10,677 nt of DNA from Candidatus Kerfeldbacteria bacterium (GTDB lineage Bacteria > Patescibacteriota > Patescibacteriia > SBBC01 > CAIJZX01). The stretch lies in NCBI GenBank assembly GCA_016217865.1, contig JACRFO010000043.1:1-10677 (forward strand), in the 5' to 3' direction. This document shows positions 1 through 5,108 of the stretch, piece after piece (positions within the stretch are counted from its first letter, which is position 1; each line of letters begins with the position of its first letter). Below the pieces are notes generated by a model, which saw only the letters and a list, made by a program, of their open reading frames with translations, did not search any database and was not told the DNA's origin. The position numbers and the translations under genes are program-made.

Positions 1-1
1 G

Positions 2-196
2 GATAGGCTGAAAGGAACGCTCGAGATCACCAGCCCGAGCCTGGACGAAGCCCAGAAGCTTTGGAAGTACTTCCAGTACGGATCGCCGAAGCCTCCGGCG
101 GAACCGCAACCCGCTGCGCCCCCGGTTCGTGCCTCACAGCCCATCAAACGCAATCGTCTTCACCGGTTTCTTCGAAGCCTGGTGGGGGCGAGCTAG
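2..196 (+). CDS. C-terminal fragment of an unidentified protein
   Basis: An open frame enters from the left edge and ends at TAG 194-196, giving 64 visible residues. The visible part begins DRLKGTLEITSP and continues through a predicted helix (LDEAQKLWKYFQY) into a proline- and alanine-rich linker (about residues 33-45), then a basic tail containing IKRNRLHRFLRSL. A hairpin with a T-run follows 20 nt after the stop, supporting a real gene end. I do not recognise the family. The Pro/Ala-rich linker and basic amphipathic C-terminus could be a flexible tail contacting membrane or nucleic acid, but that is inference. The frame has normal codon use for the window and no competing frame is open here. 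Confidence 0.6.
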   Translation, partial: DRLKGTLEITSPSLDEAQKLWKYFQYGSPKPPAEPQPAAPPVRASQPIKRNRLHRFLRSLVGAS

Positions 197-214
197 TCTT
201 CATGCAGTGAGTGG

Positions 215-242
215 AGACCCCCTTCGCAAGAGAGGGGTTTTC
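215..242 (+). terminator. Intrinsic terminator after the first gene
   Basis: ACCCC (217-221) pairs with GGGGT (234-238). CTT and AAG inside the loop can extend the pairing around CGC. A short T-run (238-241) follows. It lies 20 nt after the stop at 196 and points away from tRNA-His, which is transcribed from the other strand. Confidence 0.65.
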
Positions 243-294
243 GCTTACATAAACGCCTAGCCAATAACAAGCTAGTCAGTGTATCAACTAGAAA

Positions 295-369
295 TGGGGT
301 GGCCATCGGGGGTCGAACCCGAGATAAAGGCTTCACAGGCCTCTGTGTTACCACTACACCATGGCCACC
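295..369 (-). tRNA. tRNA-His (anticodon GTG)
   Basis: Reading the minus strand, the acceptor stem GTGGCCA/TGGCCAC, D stem GTGT/ACAC, anticodon stem GAGGC/GCCTT with loop CTGTGAA (anticodon GTG), and T arm TCGGG-TTCGACC-CCCGA are all intact. The extra 5' G at 369 faces C73 (298), the G-1:C73 pair that histidyl-tRNA synthetase recognises, and both are in the DNA. CCA is encoded (295-297). A TTGACA-17-TACACT promoter lies just upstream. Confidence 0.97.
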
Positions 370-381
370 ATAATCAGGGCG

Positions 382-410
382 AGTGTAGCCAAAAATACCG
401 CCGCTGTCAA
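382..410 (-). promoter_or_regulatory. Sigma-70 promoter of tRNA-His
   Basis: On the minus strand, -35 TTGACA (405-410, consensus) and -10 TACACT (382-387) are separated by 17 bp. Transcription should start near 375, six nt before the mature tRNA 5' end at 369. This is the strongest promoter match in the window. Confidence 0.85.
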
Positions 411-437
411 TCAAAGAACCTCCGCGTGAGCCGAGGT
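411..437 (-). terminator. Weak terminator of the NUDIX-like gene
   Basis: On the minus strand ACCTC (433-437) pairs with GAGGT (418-422) around a 10-nt loop, followed by TTCTTTGATT. It sits 3 nt past the stop of the 441-956 gene and just before the -35 of the tRNA-His promoter. The stem has only 5 bp, so the call is tentative. Confidence 0.4.
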
Positions 438-440
438 ATT

Positions 441-956
441 TTACTGGAGGTGCTGCTGGAAGTGGGCGGCGGCTGTGGCGATGAACTCACGCTGCGTGTC
501 GACGATCGTCGCCGGCAGCGCTTCGACCTGATACCAACTCCCCCGTCCATGTCCTGCTTCAGCGACGGTCACCCAGTACACCATCGCTAATTCCCGACCC
601 CGTTTGACTTGGTGGAAGCGGGTCTCGACGAAGGTCGGCTGACCGATAACCGACACGCCAGCCATCTCGCCCTTGAGAATCCGGTCGAATGCGTCGGCGA
701 ATGAACCTTGGCGATCAGAAGCGCGGACAACGGTCCCCGGCGTGTGGAGTAGGCCGCCCCAGACTGGATCACTCGCTTCTCGTGTAAAGAGGAGTACCTC
801 GATTGTTCCGTTATGTCGCCGGAGCGGAACGACCTCGATGATTGGAGTAACCGTAATACCAGCCACAGCGTGGAACACGTTGAACGGCAACTTCCCAGGC
901 TCGAGTTTATGTAGGAACTCGACTACCCGCGATTCGTCTTCTGGACTGTGATCCAT
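441..956 (-). CDS. NUDIX-fold protein with a degenerate NUDIX box
   Basis: The 171-residue product resembles NUDIX-superfamily proteins. A first strand region (residues 34-58, ITVTPIIEVVPLRR...TIEVLLFTRE) leads to VWGGLLHTPGTVVRASD (66-81), which occupies the place of the NUDIX loop. The expected helix is DAFDRILKGEMAGV (88-101), followed by strands ending in FHQVKRGRELAMVYWVTV (114-131). The canonical GX5EX7REUXEEXGU box is poorly kept: the first Glu position is Ser, and of the REUXEE group only R92 and E97 align. Loss of the Mg-binding glutamates makes ordinary pyrophosphohydrolase activity doubtful; it may bind a nucleotide or be diverged. The ATG at 956 is preceded by AAAGGA about 7 nt upstream, one of the few Shine-Dalgarno sites outside the GC-rich cassette. 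It is a single gene with its own promoter (1011-1039). Confidence 0.7.
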   Translation of the reverse strand: MDHSPEDESRVVEFLHKLEPGKLPFNVFHAVAGITVTPIIEVVPLRRHNGTIEVLLFTREASDPVWGGLLHTPGTVVRASDRQGSFADAFDRILKGEMAGVSVIGQPTFVETRFHQVKRGRELAMVYWVTVAEAGHGRGSWYQVEALPATIVDTQREFIATAAAHFQQHLQ

Positions 957-1010
957 GTATTTTCCTTTGTGGTTGGCGACTCAACGACCAATCGCTCACA
1001 TGACCAGCTC

Positions 1011-1039
1011 ACACTACGATACGCAACCTTCATTGTCAA
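1011..1039 (-). promoter_or_regulatory. Promoter of the NUDIX-like gene
   Basis: On the minus strand, -35 TTGACA (1034-1039) and -10 TAGTGT (1011-1016) are 17 bp apart. The -10 is weak (T, A and final T match). The predicted start is near 1004, leaving a leader of about 48 nt that carries the AAAGGA site. Confidence 0.65.
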
Positions 1040-1046
1040 GACGAGA

Positions 1047-1075
1047 TAGACAAAGGTGGTGAACTATATTATTGT
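1047..1075 (+). promoter_or_regulatory. Promoter of tRNA-Arg(TCT)
   Basis: -35 TAGACA (1047-1052) and -10 TATTGT (1070-1075) are separated by 17 bp. Predicted transcription start is near 1082, about 6 nt before the mature tRNA. It is divergent from the NUDIX-like promoter, with 7 bp between the two -35 elements. Confidence 0.55.
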
Positions 1076-1087
1076 CTCCGTGCGTCC

Positions 1088-1162
1088 GCCCTCGTAGGCT
1101 AATGGATAAACCATCGGGCTTCTATCCCGTGATTCCAGGTTCGAATCCTGGCGAGGGCACCA
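1088..1162 (+). tRNA. tRNA-Arg (anticodon TCT)
   Basis: The acceptor GCCCTCG/CGAGGGC, discriminator A and encoded CCA (1160-1162) are intact. The anticodon loop CTTCTAT sits on CGGG/CCCG and gives anticodon TCT (reads AGA). The outermost anticodon-stem position is T-T. The T arm is CCAGG-TTCGAAT-CCTGG. The last 21 nt (1142-1162) recur exactly at 1276-1296 as part of the downstream element. Confidence 0.95.
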
Positions 1163-1198
1163 TTGCATATCAAAAAATTGTGGCCCGAGCATGGATTC

Positions 1199-1244
1199 GA
1201 AGGGCCGAGCACTAGTGCCAGTGGCACGAGAGCGCAGGCCCCGG
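1199..1244 (+). repeat. 46-nt hairpin core, copy A
   Basis: It matches the copy at 10197-10242 (minus strand) at 41 of 46 positions with no gaps. The differences fall at core positions 16, 17, 26, 29 and 30, all on the apical stem. Positions 17 and 29 change together from G-C to C-G, and the mismatch beside them changes from A-G to G-A, as expected if structure is under selection. Confidence 0.85.
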
Positions 1245-1275
1245 GTTGACGAGTCGCGGAGCAAGACGAGGAAAC

Positions 1276-1296
1276 CGAATCCTGGCGAGGGCACCA
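1276..1296 (+). repeat. Duplicate of the tRNA-Arg(TCT) 3' end
   Basis: An exact direct repeat of 1142-1162, starting at CGA of the T loop and ending at CCA. The base before the repeat differs (T at 1141, C at 1275), as do the bases after it. It resembles an attachment-site remnant. Confidence 0.85.
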
Positions 1297-1310
1297 ACAT
1301 CGTCCAACGG

Positions 1311-1339
1311 TCGGCAAGTCGGTAGCTTTGCGGTATACT
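1311..1339 (+). promoter_or_regulatory. Promoter of the glycosidase gene (leaderless type)
   Basis: -35 TCGGCA (1311-1316, 4/6), 17-bp spacer, -10 TATACT (1334-1339). The ATG at 1346 is 6 nt after the -10, so the expected +1 is the start codon itself. The same TATACT-N6-ATG geometry occurs at 7888 and 10493. Confidence 0.6.
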
Positions 1340-1345
1340 ATCGGT

Positions 1346-2800
1346 ATGAAGCGGATCTTGCGTTGGTCTGTACTGCTGGTCATCGGGATGGTCATGTTCG
1401 TATTCACCGGACGCGACACTGCCGATGCTAGTGTCTACTACAACGCCTCCGACGGTTCACAGCCGAAGGATTTTTCGATCGTCAAGAAAGATGGGCTCTG
1501 GTACAACATCGGGATTCACCAAATTCCTGGCGCTGGCCCACCCGGTCCAATCACCGAAGGTCTGGTGTTGTCGACCTCACGCGATTTGGCTCACTGGCAA
1601 GATGTCGGCGTCGCGGTACCAGTCGGCGCGCCCGGTTCATGGGATTCATACGACGTCTGGGCGCCGAGCATTATCCTCGTCGACACGACGTACCATATCT
1701 ACTACGCTGGCGTGCAGCTCGTCGGTAACGTCCTGGTTCAGAAAATCGGCCACGCCACCTCGACCGATCTCATCACTTGGACGAAAGACCCTAATCCAGT
1801 CTACGACTGCTCAACCGCGACCTGGCAGTACTGGAACTTAAGCGACCCGTGGGGCGCTGGCACTGACTGCCGCGATCCCTTCGTCGTTCGCGACGAGCCG
1901 AACAACCGCTGGGTGATGTTCTTCAACGGTCGGTCAAAAGACCCCGTTCACGACGCGATCAATCCAGCCGTTTACTGGCATCCCAATCCGGCGGTGGTGG
2001 GTATGGCAACTTCAACCGATCTGGTGACGTGGACTGACGCTGGTTTTTTAACGGCCACCGCTGGATATAAATCCGAATCACCGCACGCGTTCGCTCACAA
2101 CGGTACCTGGTACCTCGCCTGGACAAACGACTGCACGGAAACCGTTAACGGCGCGTACGCTCGACTCGCAACAACCAACTGCATCAAGTACGCCACGGCA
2201 TCAACGCTCACCGGTCCGTATGGAGCGTTTGTCAACTTCCCAGGTGTCGAAACATACACTTTCGCTTCTGAAGTTTTCACCGACGGTCAATTAGAACTGT
2301 TCGGACGCACTTCGGGCGGGGCCATCTTCTTCGACCAACTCGTTTGGACCAACGATACGCCAGGTATAGGCCCGATTCCCTTCGGGACCATCATCGGCAA
2401 CGTCTGGCTCGATGCGAATCGGAATGGCCAGGTTGACATCAATGAACAAGGCATTGACGGCGCGCGCTTAGAAGCCTACCTCGACGACGGTGACGGCCTG
2501 TTCGACGAAAATGTGGACCTACGGTTGGGGGTGTCGGTGAGCTTCTACAACAGTACACTGACCACACTGAAACACGGTACGTACCGTTTTCAGACATTAC
2601 TCATCGGCGGCCTCGTCTGGGTCCGGCCGATGGCTTCGAACTTCACCACCGGCGCGCTGGCGGAATACGTCACGACAACTGGCGCACTTCTGACGCAACA
2701 TAACATCGCCGGCACGCCGACGACGACCGGTAAAACCTACGGTTTCCAAACCGCTGACACCTTCGCCCCGTCGGGGGTACTCGATTTGCGTGCACTGTAA
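1346..2800 (+). CDS. Secreted beta-propeller glycoside hydrolase (GH43-like) with SdrD-type B domain
   Basis: The 484-residue product starts with a signal peptide: KR, a hydrophobic stretch (residues 6-21), then TADA before SVYY. Residues about 30-340 look like a five-bladed beta-propeller glycosidase of the GH43/GH32/GH62 fold. They contain VWAPSIILVDTTYHIYYAG (104-122), repeated blade motifs of the type GxATSTDLITWT, CRDPFVVRD (175-183) and SESPHAFAHNGTWYL (243-257). The Asp of RDPF and the Glu of SESP fit the usual pKa-modulator Asp and acid Glu; the base Asp is likely in KDFSIV (about 42). Residues from about 347 (GTIIGNVWLDANRNGQVD...) form an SdrD B-like Ca-binding beta-sandwich. Four cysteines (155, 175, 263, 279) may form disulfides. 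I see no sortase motif or C-terminal anchor. The ATG at 1346 is preferred over TTG at 1328, which lies upstream of the -10. The substrate cannot be read from the sequence. Confidence 0.75.
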   Translation: MKRILRWSVLLVIGMVMFVFTGRDTADASVYYNASDGSQPKDFSIVKKDGLWYNIGIHQIPGAGPPGPITEGLVLSTSRDLAHWQDVGVAVPVGAPGSWDSYDVWAPSIILVDTTYHIYYAGVQLVGNVLVQKIGHATSTDLITWTKDPNPVYDCSTATWQYWNLSDPWGAGTDCRDPFVVRDEPNNRWVMFFNGRSKDPVHDAINPAVYWHPNPAVVGMATSTDLVTWTDAGFLTATAGYKSESPHAFAHNGTWYLAWTNDCTETVNGAYARLATTNCIKYATASTLTGPYGAFVNFPGVETYTFASEVFTDGQLELFGRTSGGAIFFDQLVWTNDTPGIGPIPFGTIIGNVWLDANRNGQVDINEQGIDGARLEAYLDDGDGLFDENVDLRLGVSVSFYNSTLTTLKHGTYRFQTLLIGGLVWVRPMASNFTTGALAEYVTTTGALLTQHNIAGTPTTTGKTYGFQTADTFAPSGVLDLRAL

Positions 2801-2803
2801 GCA

Positions 2804-2832
2804 TTGCCACGCATTGATAGTTCTGCTACACT
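2804..2832 (+). promoter_or_regulatory. Promoter of tRNA-Pro (and mazG-like gene)
   Basis: -35 TTGCCA (2804-2809) and -10 TACACT (2827-2832) are separated by 17 bp. It begins 4 nt after the glycosidase stop codon. Predicted start is near 2839, 7 nt before the tRNA. I see no separate promoter for the next gene, so it probably serves both. Confidence 0.8.
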
Positions 2833-2845
2833 CCCGACGTTTTAC

Positions 2846-2921
2846 CGGGGTATAGCGCAGTTGGTAGCGCGCCTGCTTTGGGAGCAGGAGGTCCCGAGTT
2901 CGAGTCTCGGTACCCCGACCA
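2846..2921 (+). tRNA. tRNA-Pro (anticodon TGG)
   Basis: The acceptor CGGGGTA/TACCCCG, discriminator A and encoded CCA (2919-2921) are intact. The anticodon stem is CCTGC/GCAGG with loop TTTGGGA, giving anticodon TGG. The T loop is TTCGAGT. No copy of the 46-nt element or of the tRNA 3' end follows it, unlike the two arginine tRNAs. Confidence 0.97.
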
Positions 2922-2936
2922 CCTAACCGAGAACCC

Positions 2937-3299
2937 ATGAACGACTTCCAGCAGCGTATCCAAAAGTTTACCGAGGAACGGGACTGGCAGAAATTCCACA
3001 ACCCGAAAGACTTACTCCTCGGGATTGTCGAAGAGATTGGTGAAATTCGTAACGTTGTAAAGTGGGAGCAGGACCCGAAGGTGTTGCACGAGGTACTACT
3101 CAAGAATAAGGAAAAAATCACCGATGAAATCGGCGACATCTACTGGTTCCTCGCTCTTCTGGCGAACAGCGTCGGGATTGATATTGATACGGCCATCGAT
3201 GAAGTCATCCGCAAGAATGAGCAACGCTTCCCAGTGACCGACGTGAAATCACACCACACGAATCTCTTCCTCGGCGGGAAAGACAAACAGTACCAGTAG
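2937..3299 (+). CDS. MazG-like nucleotide pyrophosphohydrolase
   Basis: This 120-residue all-helical protein carries the MazG-superfamily metal-binding pattern: ExxE in GIVEEIGEI (residues 29-37, E33/E36) and ExxD in DEIGDIYW (63-70, E64/D67). The N-terminal ERDWQKFHNPKDLLL (14-28) and C-terminal KNEQRFP (93-99) are typical of the short dCTPase/RS21-C6-like branch. Enzymes of this type hydrolyse (d)NTPs to monophosphate and pyrophosphate, cleaning the nucleotide pool; the exact nucleotide cannot be told. The ATG lies 15 nt after the CCA of tRNA-Pro with no Shine-Dalgarno and no promoter of its own, so the mRNA is probably released from the tRNA transcript by 3' processing, leaving a very short leader. 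The last 20 residues (SHHTNLFLGGKDKQYQ) are a polar tail. Confidence 0.85.
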   Translation: MNDFQQRIQKFTEERDWQKFHNPKDLLLGIVEEIGEIRNVVKWEQDPKVLHEVLLKNKEKITDEIGDIYWFLALLANSVGIDIDTAIDEVIRKNEQRFPVTDVKSHHTNLFLGGKDKQYQ

Positions 3300-3326
3300 G
3301 AAGTTCGGATCAGGAAAAACCACCCT

Positions 3327-3773
3327 TCACGTGGAGGAGTGGGGCATCTTGACGTCGGGGAGGCCGGAACCATTCACCAGGTTCTTCCCGCCAGTCAGGA
3401 CATAGTCGATGATGATCGCGCTGGCCATGAACCACGAGCCTTCGTCGCTCTCGTGGAGATGGCCCTCGCGTCGGAGCCGACGCTGGAGCTGGCCGAGATT
3501 GACCTGGTGTTCGTGCAGCAGGGGCATGAGGATCGCCAGCCGGAATTCGTAGTGGCGCCACTCCCCCAGCAGCCGCTCCAGTTCGCTTGACCACGGCTGG
3601 TCGTCGCGACCTGCCGGCCACGTCCTCATCTCGTTCAGAGCGGTCGGTTTGAGAACCAGGATGCGTTTCTCGATGTTCGCCAGCCGTTCCTCGTACTGCC
3701 GCGCCTTGATCTAGAGCTGGCGTTGCCGCTGCGGATCATCTGGCAACGTAATCGTGTAGACGAAGCTCAACAT
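3327..3773 (-). pseudogene. Orphan coiled-coil gene interrupted by an in-frame TAG
   Basis: On the minus strand ATG 3773 is preceded by a strong AGGAGGGC Shine-Dalgarno and a TTGACA-17-TACACC promoter. The frame runs 148 codons to TGA 3327-3329, but codon 21 is TAG (3711-3713), one transition from CAG. Before the stop the product is MLSFVYTITLPDDPQRQRQL. After it comes a predicted coiled coil (IKARQYEERLANIEKRILVL), then a helical region with ELERLLGEWRHYEFRLAILM and a tail ending in KMPHSST. The continuous frame on both sides and the intact expression signals suggest a recent nonsense mutation. Re-initiation at the internal ATG (3629, weak GAACGAG upstream) could give a 100-residue product. 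TAG ends other genes here, so readthrough is unlikely. I do not recognise the family. GC content and start signals match its divergent neighbour, not the rest of the window. Confidence 0.6.
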
Positions 3774-3800
3774 GACCGATGCCCTCCTTTCGGTGCGCCC

Positions 3801-3829
3801 GGTGTATCATGGCCAGACGGACATGTCAA
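3801..3829 (-). promoter_or_regulatory. Promoter of the interrupted coiled-coil gene
   Basis: On the minus strand, consensus -35 TTGACA (3824-3829), 17-bp spacer and TACACC (3801-3806), preceded by TG one base upstream (extended -10). The leader of about 20 nt contains the AGGAGGGC ribosome-binding site. Confidence 0.6.
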
Positions 3830-3859
3830 GGTAAGCGTGTCACAGAATAGCCGCCCATC

Positions 3860-3888
3860 TTGACAATTGGGCATTTTTGTAGTAGCGT
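3860..3888 (+). promoter_or_regulatory. Promoter of the 341-residue orphan gene
   Basis: Consensus -35 TTGACA (3860-3865), 17-bp spacer and a weak -10 TAGCGT (3883-3888). It is divergent from the promoter at 3801-3829, with 30 bp between the -35 boxes. It implies a leader of about 80 nt before ATG 3977, the longest in the window. Confidence 0.5.
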
Positions 3889-3976
3889 CACCAGTTCCCG
3901 GACCACCACCTTTGGTTCGACCTTTGAGCCGGGACGCTCACCAACCACCGAGGCTGTTCACCTGGAGGGCACAACC

Positions 3977-5002
3977 ATGTTCGGAAGGGATGAAAAGTCG
4001 CACCTGCACCTGCGTGATCTCGTGCTGAAGGCCGAAGGACTTTTCCCCGACTTCAGCCGCGTCTTCGAACGCCTGAACAAGTCGCTCGGTCACCTCTGCC
4101 TCAAGGGCACCGATGCCGAGTTCCACGCGGCGCTGCGCCAGACCTTCGTCTTCGCCAAGACGGACATCGAGTACCGGCGGCCGTCCGGCAAGATCGACTG
4201 GGCCGACTCGGCCCAGGTGCTGCGGACGCTGCTCGGCCTCGCCGACGACATCGCCGACAGCCAGGACCTCGTGCGCCGCGGCCAGGCCGTCGTCTACGTA
4301 CTCATCACGTTCGCGGGGGTGCTGAACGGCGCGGCCACGCCCGGCGAGTCCTTCCTGGACTTCCGGCTGCGCGACCTGTCGTACCGGCTGCCTCGCGAAG
4401 CCCTCAAGGCTACGGACAATGCCGCGTTCGGCGAGGTGCTGTCGCGGATGTCCGAGGCCAACGCCGAGAACCTCAAGCGGCACGGGCGGAACATGTTCAA
4501 GTGGTTCCCGACTGTCTGGGAGGACGCGATCTACCTCGCCGGAGAAGACGGGCTCAAGCTGCCGGAGGGGTCGGGCCTCACGCTCGACTTCTGCCAGCAC
4601 ATGCGGCGCGAGCTGATCGCGGCGGCCGAGACGATGGGCGACTGCTTCCTCGCGCTCGAGCTGGTCGCGATCCTGAAGCAGCGGGTCACGGACCGGCTGG
4701 CCAAGCGTGACGAGCGGCGTGCGGCGTTCGCGGCGGCGCTGACGGTGGCGTTCAAGGCCGCCGGGCTCCCCGACGGTGTTCCCGTCGAGATCACCTACGA
4801 CAGCGGATTCGACGCGATCGACCTGTCGGAGGCGAAGATGGTCCAGCCGCACATCATGTCGAACCCCATCGAGCCGGGGTCGATCGGCATGTTCATCCGG
4901 ACGGCCGAGCCGTCCGAGGATGCGGTCGGCCAGATGCTCGGCCACGTACTCGAGATCGAGCTCGTCGGCGTCGGTCAGCGGCCCGACTCAACCAACAACT
5001 GA
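3977..5002 (+). CDS. GC-rich orphan helical protein, 341 residues
   Basis: I do not recognise this family. The ATG at 3977 is chosen because GGAGGGC lies 7 nt upstream; an in-frame TTG at 3860 would overlap the -35 box. The protein is soluble and mostly helical: MFGRDEKSHLHLRDLVLKAEGLFPDF at the N-terminus, a long helical body with charged and leucine-rich stretches (for example FVFAKTDIEYRR, RTLLGLADDIADSQDLVRRG, EALKATDNAAFGEVLSRM), a possible coiled segment LKQRVTDRLAKRDERRAAF, and a C-terminal strand-rich part (VPVEITYDSGFDAIDL... VLEIELVGVG). There is no signal peptide or transmembrane helix. Third-position GC is far above that of the neighbours, and with the divergent interrupted gene it forms a cassette flanked by ordinary host genes. 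A strong terminator follows. It probably arrived by transfer; function unknown. Confidence 0.8.
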   Translation: MFGRDEKSHLHLRDLVLKAEGLFPDFSRVFERLNKSLGHLCLKGTDAEFHAALRQTFVFAKTDIEYRRPSGKIDWADSAQVLRTLLGLADDIADSQDLVRRGQAVVYVLITFAGVLNGAATPGESFLDFRLRDLSYRLPREALKATDNAAFGEVLSRMSEANAENLKRHGRNMFKWFPTVWEDAIYLAGEDGLKLPEGSGLTLDFCQHMRRELIAAAETMGDCFLALELVAILKQRVTDRLAKRDERRAAFAAALTVAFKAAGLPDGVPVEITYDSGFDAIDLSEAKMVQPHIMSNPIEPGSIGMFIRTAEPSEDAVGQMLGHVLEIELVGVGQRPDSTNN

Positions 5003-5016
5003 CGCCCACCGGCGTC
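5001..5016 (+). terminator. Hairpin overlapping the orphan gene's stop codon
   Basis: GACGCC (5001-5006), loop CACC, GGCGTC (5011-5016). It overlaps the TGA at 5000-5002 and has no T-run. It may stabilise the mRNA 3' end upstream of the true terminator at 5030-5063. Confidence 0.35.
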
Positions 5017-5029
5017 ACGCTCTTCAACC

Positions 5030-5063
5030 AGACGACTGCGTCCCCCCGTGGTCGTCTTTTTTT
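5030..5063 (+). terminator. Intrinsic terminator of the orphan gene
   Basis: AGACGAC (5030-5036) pairs with GTCGTCT (5051-5057) around a 14-nt loop containing a C6 run, followed by seven T (5057-5063). It is 28 nt after the stop codon. Confidence 0.85.
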
Positions 5064-5068
5064 ATTAC

Positions 5069-5095
5069 AAAACCGACCGCAAATTGCGGTCGGTT
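5069..5095 (-). terminator. Intrinsic terminator of pilT
   Basis: A 10-bp perfect stem: AACCGACCGC (5071-5080) and GCGGTCGGTT (5086-5095) with a 5-nt loop. On the minus strand it lies 13 nt after the pilT stop and is followed by TT from the stem end and TTG, a short T stretch. With 5030-5063 it separates convergent genes. Confidence 0.7.
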
Positions 5096-5108
5096 AGAGA
5101 GTGTAGAA

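Larger units (their letters stand above)
1163..1296 (+). mobile_element. Short tRNA-linked element A
   Basis: The 134 nt after tRNA-Arg(TCT) contain a 46-nt core (1199-1244) shared with element B next to tRNA-Arg(TCG), and end in an exact 21-nt copy (1276-1296) of the tRNA's own 3' end from the T-loop CGA to CCA. The core folds as a long imperfect hairpin: GGGCC/GGCCC at the base and GTGCC-AGT-GGCAC at the tip, with periodic A-A and A-G mismatches between. A GGCCC at 1182-1186 could pair instead with the GGGCC at 1202-1206, giving an alternative fold. There is no open frame of note. A restored tRNA followed by a displaced 3' remnant is what a site-specific recombinase leaves, but 134 nt is too small to encode one. 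It could instead be an RNA module of the tRNA transcript. Confidence 0.55.

Noticed and set aside
1199..1244. Core hairpin as an integron attC site
   Set aside because: The imperfect fold is similar, but the RYYYAAC/GTTRRRY ends are not present in both copies and there are no cassette genes or integron integrase.
1064..1419. Minus-strand open frames over tRNA-Arg(TCT) and element A (78 and 106 residues)
   Set aside because: They are translations of the tRNA antisense strand; CPRQDSNLESRDR-like peptides are a well-known artefact of reading tRNA genes as protein.
3711..3713. TAG recoded as an amino acid
   Set aside because: TAG ends several ordinary genes in this window at sensible positions, so reassignment is not supported.
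3938..4945. Long minus-strand frame opposite the GC-rich orphan gene
   Set aside because: High third-position GC removes stops on the opposite strand. The plus frame has the promoter, Shine-Dalgarno site and terminator.
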